The notes under the pieces are model-generated. The model saw only the letters and a list, made by a program, of their open reading frames with translations, was not told the DNA's origin and did not search any database. DNA of 64,000 bases, from the NCBI GenBank assembly GCA_963700925.1, contig OY969553.1, positions 186,001 to 250,000 of the forward strand. The letters are read 5' to 3'. Positions 16,173 through 24,820 of the stretch are shown here, in pieces. The stretch is from CAWJMD01 sp963700925. GTDB taxonomy: Bacteria; Actinomycetota; Actinomycetes; Actinomycetales; CAWJMD01. The position numbers were made by a program, and so were the translations under genes. Each line of letters starts with the position of its first letter. The first letter of the stretch is position 1.

Positions 16173-17633
16173 TCAGGTTTCGACAGGGCTGGCGTCGGTG
16201 GGGCCGTTGGTGTCGGTGGTGTCGTCGGGGCCGCCGATCAGTCCTCGCAGGCGCTCGAGGCGGGCGGCCATGTCGCGCTCGTACCCGCGGTCGGTCGGCG
16301 TGTAGTACCGGCGTCCCACCAGGGGGTCGGGTGCGTACTGCTGGGCGGCCACCCCGTGCGGCTCGTCGTGGGAGTACGTGTACCCGCGGCCGTGGCCGAG
16401 CTGTCCCGCACCGGGGTAGTGGGCGTCGCGCAGGTGCGCCGGCACGGTGCCGGAGTGACCGGCGCGCACGTCGGCGATCGCCGCGTCGATCCCCAGGTAG
16501 ACCGCATTCGACTTGGGTGCCGTGGCCAGGTGCACCACCGCGTGCGCCAGCGCGAGACGTGCCTCGGGCATGCCGATCAGCTGCACCGCCTGCGCGGCGG
16601 CGACGGCTGTCTGCAGCGCCGACGGGTCAGCCATCCCGACGTCCTCGCTGGCGGCGATCACGATGCGGCGCGCGACGAACCGCGGGTCCTCGCCCGCCTC
16701 CAGCATCCGCGCCAGGTAGTGCAGGGACGCGTCCACGTCCGAACCGCGCATCGACTTGATGAACGCGCTCGCCACGTCGTAGTGCTGGTCGCCGCCACGG
16801 TCGTAGCGCACGGCTGCGATGTCGAGGGCGCGCTCGGCGTGGGCGAGAGTGATCCTCGGTCTGCCGGACGAGGTCTCGCCCGTGTCGTCGCCGTCGACGC
16901 GGTCGTCGGCCGCCGCGCCGGCCGCGGCCTCGAGGGCGTTCAGCACCCGCCGGGCGTCGCCAGTTGCGACCCGCACCAGGTGGTCGAGCGCCTCGTCGTC
17001 GGCCTCCACCTCGCCGCCCAGCCCCCTGGGGTCGGCCAGCGCCCGGTCGGCCAGGTCACGCAGGTCGGCGTCGGTGAGCGGCTGCAGCGTGAGCACCAGC
17101 GAGCGCGAGAGCAGCGGCGACACCACCGAGAACGACGGGTTCTCGGTCGTCGCCGCCACCAGCACGACCCACCGGTTCTCGACACCGGGCAGCAGCGCGT
17201 CCTGCTGCGCCTTCGTGAAGCGGTGGATCTCGTCCAGGAAGAGCACGGTCGACCGGTGGTGGAGGTCGCGGTCGGTCTGTGCCTGCTCCATCACCGTCCG
17301 CACGTCCTTGACGCCCGCCGTCACCGCCGACAGCTCGACGAACCGACCGCCGGTCGCCCGCGACAGCACGTGCGCAAGGGTGGTCTTTCCGGTCCCGGGC
17401 GGTCCCCAGAGGATCAGCGAGGCGGGTCCGGCGCGACGCCCAGGCGTTCCGGCTCCCGACCCGTCGGCGTCCGTGAGCCGCCGCAGCGGAGAGCCCGGCG
17501 CCAGCAGATGGTCCTGTCCCAGCACCTCGTCGAGGTCGCGCGGGCGCATCCGGACCGCGAGCGGCGCTGTGGGGCGGGACGTGTCGACGCCGTCGGCGTA
17601 GGCATCGTCGTCCGCACTGAACAGGTCGGCCAC
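16173..17633 (-). CDS. rarA: Replication-associated recombination protein A (AAA+ ATPase RarA/MgsA)
   Basis: Clamp-loader-like AAA+ ATPase acting at stalled forks. The 486-residue protein has the N-terminal motif RPRDLDEVLGQDHLL, Walker A GPPGTGKTT, Walker B LFLDEIHRF, sensor 1 (ATTENPSF), and the C-terminal tetramerisation region (DVDASLHYLARMLEAGEDPR, DVGMADP). It usually precedes rpsD in actinobacteria; here the iron-boxed gene intervenes. Starts with GTG. Confidence 0.95.
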   Translation of the reverse strand: MADLFSADDDAYADGVDTSRPTAPLAVRMRPRDLDEVLGQDHLLAPGSPLRRLTDADGSGAGTPGRRAGPASLILWGPPGTGKTTLAHVLSRATGGRFVELSAVTAGVKDVRTVMEQAQTDRDLHHRSTVLFLDEIHRFTKAQQDALLPGVENRWVVLVAATTENPSFSVVSPLLSRSLVLTLQPLTDADLRDLADRALADPRGLGGEVEADDEALDHLVRVATGDARRVLNALEAAAGAAADDRVDGDDTGETSSGRPRITLAHAERALDIAAVRYDRGGDQHYDVASAFIKSMRGSDVDASLHYLARMLEAGEDPRFVARRIVIAASEDVGMADPSALQTAVAAAQAVQLIGMPEARLALAHAVVHLATAPKSNAVYLGIDAAIADVRAGHSGTVPAHLRDAHYPGAGQLGHGRGYTYSHDEPHGVAAQQYAPDPLVGRRYYTPTDRGYERDMAARLERLRGLIGGPDDTTDTNGPTDASPVET

Positions 17634-17746
17634 GGCGTCACCGTAGCCCCGGCCCGCGACTGGCCTGGCAGCTGCTCCTGACGCTGCCCATCACCCGATC
17701 GGCCATCGCGCGCGCACGAGTGCCGACTGTTTGCGACTCTTGGTGA

Positions 17747-20005
17747 GTGCTGGCGCGACTGGGGCGGGGTATCGCCCGACACTCCCTCCCTGTCGCCATG
17801 ACGTGGCTCGTGCTCGTGCTCGCCGGCTTCGCGCTCTCGGCGGGGGTCGTCGGCCCAGGCCTCTTCGCTCAGCTGACCGGTGGCGACCCCAGCGTGCCCG
17901 GCGAGGCACAGGTCGGCTGGGACCTGCTCAGGGAGGCCGAGCCGCGCGGCGAGACGACGACGCTGCTGGTCGAACGCGTCGACCTCACTGACGAGTCCCT
18001 GCACAACCTGGTCGGCGACGCCCGCTCCGAGCTCGACGCGCTGCCGGCGGTGGCCGAGGTGCTCGACCCGTTCGCCGTCGACCCGCGGCCCGACGGCACG
18101 CCCGCGCCGGAGTCACTGCCCCTGCTGTCGGCTGAGCGCGACGGCTTCGTGGTGTCGGTGACGCTCGAGCCGGGGCTGGTCGAGGAGGGCCGGGCCCTGA
18201 GTGACGTCGCGCAGCGTCTGGAGGCCCTGGGCGACCAGATCGAGCTGCAGCAGCCCACCTCAGGCCACCAGGTGGGAGGCGTCACGCAGCTGGTGGACGC
18301 GATCATCGCGCAGACGGAGGAGGACCTTCGGTCGGGCGAGTCGCTGGCGATCGGGATCAGCCTGCTCGTGATGGTCTTCGTCTTCGGGGGTCTGCTGGCG
18401 GCCGGGCTGCCGATCACCGGTGCGATCGCGTCCATCGCCGGAGGGTTCACGGCTCTGCTGGGCTTCGCCTACGTGATCGACCTCGACTCGACGGTGGTCA
18501 ACGTCGTCACCGTGATGGGCCTGGGCCTCTGCATCGACTACGGCCTGCTGCTGGTGAGTCGCTTCCGGGAGGAGCTGCGTCGACAAGAAGACCGGCCCCC
18601 GGCCGAGGGCTCGACGTCGTTGCCCGAACGACGGCGCACTCGCCGGGCACGGCGCACCACGACAGTCCACGAGGCGGTTGCGGCGACCATGCAGACCGCT
18701 GGGCGGACGGTGCTGTTCAGCGGCCTCATCGTCGCGACCAGCCTGTCGGGGCTGATGCTGTTCGAGGCCCCGATCCTGCAGTCGCTCGGCGCAGCCGGCA
18801 TCTCCGTGGTGGTTGTCGCGCTGCTCGTCGCTCTCACGCTGGTGCCCGCGCTGCTCGCTCTCGGAGGTGACCGGATCGCCCGACAGAGTCGTGTGCTGCG
18901 GCTGCCCGGGCTTGCGCCTCTTGCCCGCAGCTTCGGCGAGATCGCCCCGGACGAAGGGGTTTTCAGCCGCCTGGCCCGTCGCGTGCAGCGCCGCCCATGG
19001 TTGGTCACCGTGGGCGTGAGCGCCATCCTGCTGCTGGCGGCCGCGCCGGTTCTGCATCTGCAGCTGCGCAGTCTCGGGGCCGAGATGCTCCCCGTCCAGA
19101 GCCCTCAGCGCGTGTTCGCCGACACCTTCGACCGCGACTACCCGGCACTCGCCCAGGCGCCCGTGCTCGTGGTGACCGAGGCCTCGGAGCAGGAGATCTC
19201 GCCGTGGGCCGAGAACCTCGAGGACATCGACGGCGTGACGGCTGTCGAGCCGCCTCGGTCGGCGGGGGGCGTCACCGTCGTCGGTGTCAGGGTGGACGAC
19301 GCGCGGGGCAACGGTCCCGTCGCCACGCGCGTCGTGAGCGAGATCCGGGACCAGCGTCCTTCCGAGCAGATCTGGGTCACGGGTCAGGCCGCGGGGCAGG
19401 TCGACTTCGGGGAGTCGCTGGTCGAGCGCGCACCGTGGGCGATCGGGCTCGTGGTGCTCGCGACCTTCGTGCTGCTCTTCGCCATGACGGGCTCGGTGCT
19501 CATCCCCGTGAAGGCACTTCTGATGAACGTGGTCTCGCTGGGAGCGAGTCTCGGGGTGGTGGTCTGGGGGTTCCAGGACGCGCACCTGGCGGGCCTGCTC
19601 GGCTTCACCCCGCCGGAGGGCGTCGACACCGTGATCCCGCCGATCGTGCTGGCGCTCGGGTTCGGGCTGTCGATGGACTACGAGGTCTTCCTGCTGTCGC
19701 GGATCAAGGAGATGCGTGACAGCGGCCTCTCGAACGACGAGGCGGTGGTGGCGGGTCTGCAGAAGTCGGGCCGGATCATCTCGTCGGCCGCCCTGATCGT
19801 CGCGCTGGTGTTCTCGGGCTTCATCATCGGCGACCTGACGATCATCCAGGAGACGGGCGTCGCCCTCGCAGTGGCCATCGCCATCGACGCGTCACTCGTG
19901 CGCATGCTGCTCGTGCCCTCGACCATGACCCTTCTGGGAGAGTGGAACTGGTGGGCACCAGGACCACTGCGACGGCTTCACGACCGGTTCGGGGTGGCGC
20001 ACTGA
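17747..20005 (+). CDS. MMPL/RND family membrane transporter
   Basis: A 752-residue export protein with two homologous halves, each with one N-terminal helix, an extracytoplasmic loop and a bundle of membrane helices. Diagnostic Asp-Tyr motifs occur in both bundles (LGLCIDYGLLLVSRFREEL; FGLSMDYEVFLLSRIKEM), residues known to relay protons in MmpL3-type transporters. A cytoplasmic Arg-rich insert (PERRRTRRARRTTT) follows the first Asp-Tyr helix. Substrates could be lipids or drugs and cannot be told. The GTG start has only a weak ribosome site. It overlaps the next gene. Confidence 0.88.
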   Translation: MLARLGRGIARHSLPVAMTWLVLVLAGFALSAGVVGPGLFAQLTGGDPSVPGEAQVGWDLLREAEPRGETTTLLVERVDLTDESLHNLVGDARSELDALPAVAEVLDPFAVDPRPDGTPAPESLPLLSAERDGFVVSVTLEPGLVEEGRALSDVAQRLEALGDQIELQQPTSGHQVGGVTQLVDAIIAQTEEDLRSGESLAIGISLLVMVFVFGGLLAAGLPITGAIASIAGGFTALLGFAYVIDLDSTVVNVVTVMGLGLCIDYGLLLVSRFREELRRQEDRPPAEGSTSLPERRRTRRARRTTTVHEAVAATMQTAGRTVLFSGLIVATSLSGLMLFEAPILQSLGAAGISVVVVALLVALTLVPALLALGGDRIARQSRVLRLPGLAPLARSFGEIAPDEGVFSRLARRVQRRPWLVTVGVSAILLLAAAPVLHLQLRSLGAEMLPVQSPQRVFADTFDRDYPALAQAPVLVVTEASEQEISPWAENLEDIDGVTAVEPPRSAGGVTVVGVRVDDARGNGPVATRVVSEIRDQRPSEQIWVTGQAAGQVDFGESLVERAPWAIGLVVLATFVLLFAMTGSVLIPVKALLMNVVSLGASLGVVVWGFQDAHLAGLLGFTPPEGVDTVIPPIVLALGFGLSMDYEVFLLSRIKEMRDSGLSNDEAVVAGLQKSGRIISSAALIVALVFSGFIIGDLTIIQETGVALAVAIAIDASLVRMLLVPSTMTLLGEWNWWAPGPLRRLHDRFGVAH

Positions 20006-20793
20006 CCTGGACTGCCGACGACGACGCGTTCCTGCGATGGAACGTTCGGCGAGGCACGCTCCTGCAGAGATGGGACACGGCCGACTGCGCTGGCGTGCTT
20101 CAGCTCGGACGGACGGGAGCGATCGTCCTCACGGTTGTCGGCATCCCCGAGGCGGCGGCTCGGCTCGTCACCGAGGTCGTGACCTCGAACGGCCGCCAGC
20201 CGCACCGGGTCACGCTGCCGCGCGGGTCGGTGGAGGTGCTCGCACGGACCGCACCCGAGGTCGCGACCCGGCTGGTCGAAGGTGCAGAGTGGGAGTGGAT
20301 GTGGACCAGCACGGCGCCTCCGGGCCAACCGGGCGAGGATCGCGTGCTGGCGCTCGACACCGCCGACGAAGCGGGGATCACCGCGCTCCTCGCCACCGCC
20401 AGCCCGAGACACACGGCGGTCCCGGGTGGTCGCGGCATCGAGCGGTGGGTCGGCGTGCGCGACGAAAGGGGGCTGGTTGCGGTGGGAGCGAACGAACCGA
20501 TCTGCCCGCCCGTGCCGCACCTCGCGTCGATCGCCACACTTCCAGAGGTGCGAGGCCGCGGACTCGGCGCCGCCGTCACCAGCAGCCTGACCCGATCGCT
20601 GCTGGACGAGGGGCACCCGGTCGTCACACTGGGGATGTACTCCGACAACCCCGTGGCGCGGCGCGTCTACGAGCGTCTGGGCTTCCGCTGCGACCATCGC
20701 TTCTCCAGCCGCGCCATCGCGCCGGCCGGCGAGGCCAACAGCCCGATGAGTTCCCAGCCGGAGGAAGGTCGACACCACCATGACCACCAGTAA
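19942..20793 (+). CDS. GNAT family N-acetyltransferase
   Basis: A 283-residue protein with a C-terminal GNAT fold: the acetyl-CoA-binding motif LPEVRGRGLGAAVTSSL and the following YSDNPVARRVYERLGF. The N-terminal half resembles a degenerate second GNAT domain (WNVRRGTLLQRW, GIPEAAARLVTEVV), as in tandem GNAT proteins. GTG at 19942 overlaps the MMPL gene by 64 nt; a second GTG 9 nt later is an alternative. The tail is His-rich (GRHHHDHQ). Substrate unknown. Overlap with both neighbours suggests one transcript. Confidence 0.78.
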   Translation: MELVGTRTTATASRPVRGGALTWTADDDAFLRWNVRRGTLLQRWDTADCAGVLQLGRTGAIVLTVVGIPEAAARLVTEVVTSNGRQPHRVTLPRGSVEVLARTAPEVATRLVEGAEWEWMWTSTAPPGQPGEDRVLALDTADEAGITALLATASPRHTAVPGGRGIERWVGVRDERGLVAVGANEPICPPVPHLASIATLPEVRGRGLGAAVTSSLTRSLLDEGHPVVTLGMYSDNPVARRVYERLGFRCDHRFSSRAIAPAGEANSPMSSQPEEGRHHHDHQ

Positions 20794-21406
20794 CATCCGG
20801 CGCGCAGTCGCGGCGGAACGGAGGGAGCTGGCGACGGTCCTGGGTGACCTGCCCCTCGGTGCGTGGGACGCCCCGTCCCTCTGTGACGGCTGGAGGGTGC
20901 GTGAGGTCGTCGCCCACATCACGATGCCGTTCAGGTACTCCACCCGGCGGTTCATGGTCGAGATGCTCAAGGCGCGCGGCAGCTTCGACCGGATGGCGGA
21001 TCGCCGCGCCCACGCGGATGCCGCCGCTCTGTCGGTGGACGACCTGGTGCGCACCCTCCGGGACAACGCCACCCACCCATGGAAGCCACCTGGCGGCGGG
21101 CGCGACGGTGCCCTCAGCCACGACGTCATCCACGGGCTGGACATCACGGTCGCGCTGGACCTCGGCAGGAGCGTCCCCGACGACCGGCTCCAGATCGTCC
21201 TTGACGGGATGACGCCCAAGCGCGTGAAGTTCTTCGGCACCGATCTCGCCGGCACCGAGCTGCGCGCCGACGACCTCGACTGGTCCTACGGCTCAGGGGA
21301 GCCCGTGCAAGGTGCGGCGCAGGACCTCTTAATGGTGCTCTGCGGGAGGAAGCTGCCGCCCGGACACCTGCGTGGCAAGGGGAGCGAGCGGTTCACCACT
21401 GCGTGA
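20780..21406 (+). CDS. Maleylpyruvate isomerase-family (mycothiol-dependent, DinB-fold) protein
   Basis: A 208-residue protein with the MDMPI N-terminal signature: CDGWRVREVVAHI with the first metal-binding His, then HDVIHGLDI with the other histidines. Such four-helix-bundle metalloenzymes use mycothiol, the main thiol of actinobacteria. The specific substrate is not predictable. It overlaps the GNAT gene by 14 nt at its start, and the convergent ABC-F gene by 14 nt at its end. Confidence 0.8.
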   Translation: MTTSNIRRAVAAERRELATVLGDLPLGAWDAPSLCDGWRVREVVAHITMPFRYSTRRFMVEMLKARGSFDRMADRRAHADAAALSVDDLVRTLRDNATHPWKPPGGGRDGALSHDVIHGLDITVALDLGRSVPDDRLQIVLDGMTPKRVKFFGTDLAGTELRADDLDWSYGSGEPVQGAAQDLLMVLCGRKLPPGHLRGKGSERFTTA

Positions 21407-23093
21407 ACGGTGCCAGCACCAGGTGCTCGCCTGCCCAGCGTTGGCGCAGCCATCGGTCGTGACTGGCCACGAGCACCGGACCTGAGCGCACGGCAAGGGC
21501 CTCCTCGAGCTCGTCGACCAGCGTGAGCGACAGGTGGTCGGTCGGCTCGTCGAGCAGCAGCACGTCCGGCGCCGACGCCACCAGGCGCGCGAGGGCGACC
21601 CGGCGCTGCTGGCCGACGGACAGCTCGCCGACCGGGGTCCTCAGCTCGCGGGGGTGCAGCACCCCGACGTCGAGCATGGCGGCAACGTGGTCGTCGACGT
21701 CACCCTCGCGTCCGGCGGCAAACACGCTGAGAGCATTGAGGGCCGGGTCGGGCCACACCGTGTGCTGAGCCAGCAGTCCGACCTGCACCCCGCGTGCCCG
21801 CAGCGCGCTGCCGCGCGTCGGGGTGAGCTCGCCGGAGAGCACCGCGAGCAGCGTCGACTTTCCGGCGCCGTTCGGACCCGTGACCAGGAGGCGGGTGTCG
21901 GCGGTGACGTCGAGCGCGCCGAGGCGCAGCCGTCCGGCGACCTCGAGCTCGCGTACCTGCAACAGCACACCGTTGCGGCTGGCAGGTGCCTTGGGCGACG
22001 AGAACCGCAGCAGCGCAGGCGGTTTCGGCACGCGGCGCCGATCGAGATCGACCAGCCTCTGCTGGGCGTCCTTGGTCCGCCGCGACACCGCCGCGTCGAC
22101 CCGCTGGGAGAAGAAGTGGGCCGCGAACTTGTCGTTGTCTCGCGCTGTGCGGTTGCCATGTCCGACCCGGCCGCGCTGCTTGCCGCCGCGCGCCAGCGTC
22201 GCGAGCCGGTCGTGCTCGTCCTGCCACTCGCCAAAGGCCGACTCCCAACGCTCCCTGGCCGCCGCCTTGGCGGCCAAGTGCTCGCGGTACCCGCCGCGGC
22301 TGCGGCTCGGTCCTGAGGCGGGCAACCCGTCCGGTCCAGCGGCTAGTCCCGTCCTGAACGCAGGGTCGAGGTCGACGACGGCGGTGCAAACGGCGTCGAT
22401 GAACGCGCGGTCGTGGCTCGTGGCCACGACGGCGCCCGGCCAGCCGGCGATCTCTCGCTCGAGGAAGGTGAGCGCGGCGTCGTCGAGATGGGTGGTGGGC
22501 TCGTCGAGCAACAGGATGGCGGGCCGCCGAACGAGCAACGCCGCCAGCGCGAGCCGGCTGCGTTGGCCGCCCGAGAGCGTGGCCAGCGTGCGCGCTCGAT
22601 CGACGTCTGTCAGCCCCAGGCCGTCGACCGCGGCGTCGAGCCGCGACTCGACGCTCCACGCGTCGGCCCGTTCCAGCTCTGCGAGCACGTCGCCGTACTC
22701 CTCCAGCGGCGCCGGGTCGAGCACGGGCGCGGCGGCTCCATTGCTCAGCGCGTGCTCGAGCTCGACACGCCTCGCCTGCAGCGCGTCGATCTCGGCCGTC
22801 GCCTCGGCCAGCAACGCACCGACCGTCCGAGCCCCCGACGCCTGCACCTGCTGCGGCAGGAGGCCGACCGAGCCGTGCCGGTCGACCCGCCCGGCGTCAG
22901 GGTGCTGTACCCCTGCCAGCACCCGCAGCAGGGTCGACTTGCCGACCCCGTTCTCGCCGACGAGGGCGACGCGCTCACCGACGCCGACGGCCAGGCTGAT
23001 GCCGTCGAGCACGAGCCGGGCTCCGTAGCGCGCGACGACCGACTCGGCGGTCAGCTGGACGTGATCAGGGCGATGCGTAGTGGGTGCCGTCAC
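21393..23093 (-). CDS. ABC-F family ATPase (ribosome-associated)
   Basis: A 566-residue protein with two fused ABC domains and no membrane segment. First domain: Walker A GENGVGKST and LSGGQRSRLALAALL with DEPTTHLDD. Second: GPNGAGKST and LSVGQQRRVALARL with DEPTDHLS. A charged linker (RTARDNDKFAAHFF) separates them. ABC-F proteins act on the ribosomal E site as translation factors or give resistance to ribosome-targeting antibiotics; which applies here is open. The GTG start lies inside a small palindrome (GTGCCGTCACGGCAC, 23084-23098). Confidence 0.92.
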   Translation of the reverse strand: MTAPTTHRPDHVQLTAESVVARYGARLVLDGISLAVGVGERVALVGENGVGKSTLLRVLAGVQHPDAGRVDRHGSVGLLPQQVQASGARTVGALLAEATAEIDALQARRVELEHALSNGAAAPVLDPAPLEEYGDVLAELERADAWSVESRLDAAVDGLGLTDVDRARTLATLSGGQRSRLALAALLVRRPAILLLDEPTTHLDDAALTFLEREIAGWPGAVVATSHDRAFIDAVCTAVVDLDPAFRTGLAAGPDGLPASGPSRSRGGYREHLAAKAAARERWESAFGEWQDEHDRLATLARGGKQRGRVGHGNRTARDNDKFAAHFFSQRVDAAVSRRTKDAQQRLVDLDRRRVPKPPALLRFSSPKAPASRNGVLLQVRELEVAGRLRLGALDVTADTRLLVTGPNGAGKSTLLAVLSGELTPTRGSALRARGVQVGLLAQHTVWPDPALNALSVFAAGREGDVDDHVAAMLDVGVLHPRELRTPVGELSVGQQRRVALARLVASAPDVLLLDEPTDHLSLTLVDELEEALAVRSGPVLVASHDRWLRQRWAGEHLVLAPFTQW

Positions 23094-23429
23094 GGCACTG
23101 ACCCTTCGGAGGGAGCCTTACCCGCCGGGCGGTCCGCCAGATGCGGCGGCGCCTCGGACGCGGGTCTGTTCAGGTCAGCTCCACATGTCCGTCACGATGA
23201 CACGCAGCCCTGCCGCCCCGCAACGCCGTTCTCGCGCTGCGCCGTGCCGGGGATCTGGCCACGGGAGTTGCTCGGCAGGACGATGCACGGCACCAACCGG
23301 CCGTGCTCCTGCCCTGGACCGGCAGCGTCCCTTCGACCGACAGTTGCCCGCAGGGGGGTCAGTGTTGCCGGGTCAGTGCTGCCGGGTCTGCGGCGGAGCC
23401 GGGGGGATCGCCGCAGATCCGGGGCAGGG
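23094..23429. other. Intergenic stretch between ABC-F and LuxR-type genes
   Basis: No convincing gene is seen. It holds the ABC-F 5' leader on the minus strand, a 14 bp tandem duplication (GGGTCAGTGTTGCC/GGGTCAGTGCTGCC, 23356-23383) and the hairpin at the 3' end of the regulator gene. Since ABC-F genes are often controlled by leader attenuation, the leader could be regulatory, but I find no leader peptide I would defend. Confidence 0.5.
23387..23417 (-). terminator. Terminator hairpin of the LuxR-type gene
   Basis: TCTGCGGCG pairs perfectly with CGCCGCAGA around a G-rich 13-base loop, 13 nt downstream of the regulator's stop on the minus strand. Confidence 0.6.
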
Positions 23430-24437
23430 TCAGTCCAGCCATCCCCGGCGCTCGGCCATCACTCCCGCCTCGAACCGGCTGTCGGTGCCGAGGAGCTGCA
23501 TGCCCTCCGCCACGAGCCGGCGCACGGTCCGCACAGAGGTGTCCAGCCGCCGGGCCACGGCCTCGTCCTTGAGGCCCCGGCTGAGGAGACGGAAGACGTC
23601 GTGCACCCGGGCCTGGTCGACGTGGTCCCGGTCGAACTCCACCGGGACGCCCTCTGCCCAGACCGACTCCATCAGCAGCCGAATCGGCTGGAGCAGACCC
23701 GGCGCACGCACCACCCATGCCCCGTCGCCGACCGAGGTCGGTTCGAGCGGCACCACGGCCACGCTGGCGTCCACGAGGACGCACTGCAGCGGCGGTGACG
23801 CGTGCAGGCGCATCTCGAGGCCCGCCTCGACCCTGTCGAGCGCTGCCGTCCACAGCCCCGGTTCGCTGCGCAGTCCGGACGGCATCACGGTGCGAAGCCG
23901 CACCCCGCGGGACAGGGCAAGGGAGTCGGCGCCGGCGCCCATCCTCGCGCCCTCGAGATCGGGCAGGCGGGGGAACACCGAGAGCACCTCCGTCTGCGCC
24001 TGCTCGGCGAGCCGACGCATCAGGGCGCGTACGGCCTCCTGGCCCTCGATCCGGTCCAGGTCGTCGGTGACCGCCGTCCTGAAACCGTGCATGTAGCTGT
24101 CGAGCAGCACTCCGACGGACTCGCGCGAACGCCGCAGCTCGGCCACGGCGGAGAGGAGCTCCTGCTCGCGGCGCAGGATCATGGCGTCGATGGCCACGTG
24201 TGGCGGGCTGACCTCGAACCGATCGTCGACCACGGCGCACAGCTGCACGTCCCGAAGGCGACCGAGTGCCTCGTGCACGGCCTCCGGCGTCAGACCGACG
24301 GACTCCCCCAGCGCTCTGACGCCACCGTCATGGCCTTCCAGCATCGCCAGGTAAACACGCTCGGCAACGGGGTCGAGCCCCAGACGGGCGAGTGTGGAGG
24401 CAGCATCGGGGGCGGCCGGCAGCGTCGTGTCGTCCAT
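23430..24437 (-). CDS. TrmB-like / LuxR-type two-HTH transcriptional regulator
   Basis: A 335-residue protein. The N-terminus (residues ~15-75) is a TrmB-type winged helix (VYLAMLEGHDGGVRALGESV, then GLTPEAVHEALGRL), followed by a coiled coil, a central phospholipase-D-like/TrmB sensor region (~110-250) and a C-terminal LuxR helix-turn-helix (HDVFRLLSRGLKDEAVARRL, then SVRTVRRLVAEGMQLL). No receiver or ATPase domain is present, so it probably senses a small ligand or peptide. It diverges from a small secreted peptide gene, a pairing often a sign of a regulator and its signal or target. Two AACGTGCC repeats lie just upstream of its start. Confidence 0.8.
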   Translation of the reverse strand: MDDTTLPAAPDAASTLARLGLDPVAERVYLAMLEGHDGGVRALGESVGLTPEAVHEALGRLRDVQLCAVVDDRFEVSPPHVAIDAMILRREQELLSAVAELRRSRESVGVLLDSYMHGFRTAVTDDLDRIEGQEAVRALMRRLAEQAQTEVLSVFPRLPDLEGARMGAGADSLALSRGVRLRTVMPSGLRSEPGLWTAALDRVEAGLEMRLHASPPLQCVLVDASVAVVPLEPTSVGDGAWVVRAPGLLQPIRLLMESVWAEGVPVEFDRDHVDQARVHDVFRLLSRGLKDEAVARRLDTSVRTVRRLVAEGMQLLGTDSRFEAGVMAERRGWLD

Positions 24438-24452
24438 GACCCCCCCTGCAGG

Positions 24453-24475
24453 AACGTGCCATGCAGCAACGTGCC
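24453..24475. promoter_or_regulatory. Paired AACGTGCC direct repeats (candidate operator)
   Basis: AACGTGCC occurs at 24453-24460 and again at 24468-24475, 15 bp start to start, between the regulator gene and the divergent peptide gene. Spaced direct repeats in a divergent promoter region are good candidates for a binding site of the adjacent HTH regulator. Confidence 0.4.
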
Positions 24476-24565
24476 GTCGCCGGCGCTATCGCTGTTAGCA
24501 CGACTACGTCACAGTAACCGCACCACACCAGCGGCCGCGTCCGGATGAGGAAAGTCAGGGAGCCC

Positions 24566-24802
24566 ATGCTGACCAGGACGCTCGCGGCGATGGCCATCGC
24601 CGCGGCCGCGATGGGTGTCGTGACCGCCCCCGCCGCGGCGGGGCACTGGGGCGACCGGGGTGACGGGCGCCGGGGCGGCTATCACCAGAGCACCCCGGAC
24701 CGCAGCCCCGGCGGCCCGGCGGCGCGTGACAAGGGAACGTCCTTCTCGGGCTTCGGCCTCGACAAGCCGCTCTGCTCGCTGTGCTGGAAGCTGACGGCCT
24801 GA
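24566..24802 (+). CDS. Small secreted Cys-x-x-Cys peptide precursor
   Basis: I prefer the ATG at 24566 to that at 24545: it is preceded by GAGG and AGGGAG, while the upstream one has no ribosome site. The 78-residue product has a Sec signal peptide (MLTRTLAAMAIAAAAMGVVT, cleavage after APAAA), a Gly/Arg/Pro-rich spacer and a C-terminal end DKPLCSLCWKLTA with two cysteines. Mature length would be about 53 residues. It diverges from a TrmB/LuxR-type regulator. It may be a signalling peptide, a small redox or metal peptide, or a cell-surface peptide. I do not recognise the family. Confidence 0.6.
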   Translation: MLTRTLAAMAIAAAAMGVVTAPAAAGHWGDRGDGRRGGYHQSTPDRSPGGPAARDKGTSFSGFGLDKPLCSLCWKLTA

Positions 24803-24820
24803 CCCCCGAGGCGTCAGGCC
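24796..24820. terminator. Bidirectional terminator between peptide gene and aspS
   Basis: GGCCTGAC pairs perfectly with GTCAGGCC. The stem overlaps both stop codons of the convergent genes, so it can end transcription from either side. Confidence 0.6.
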
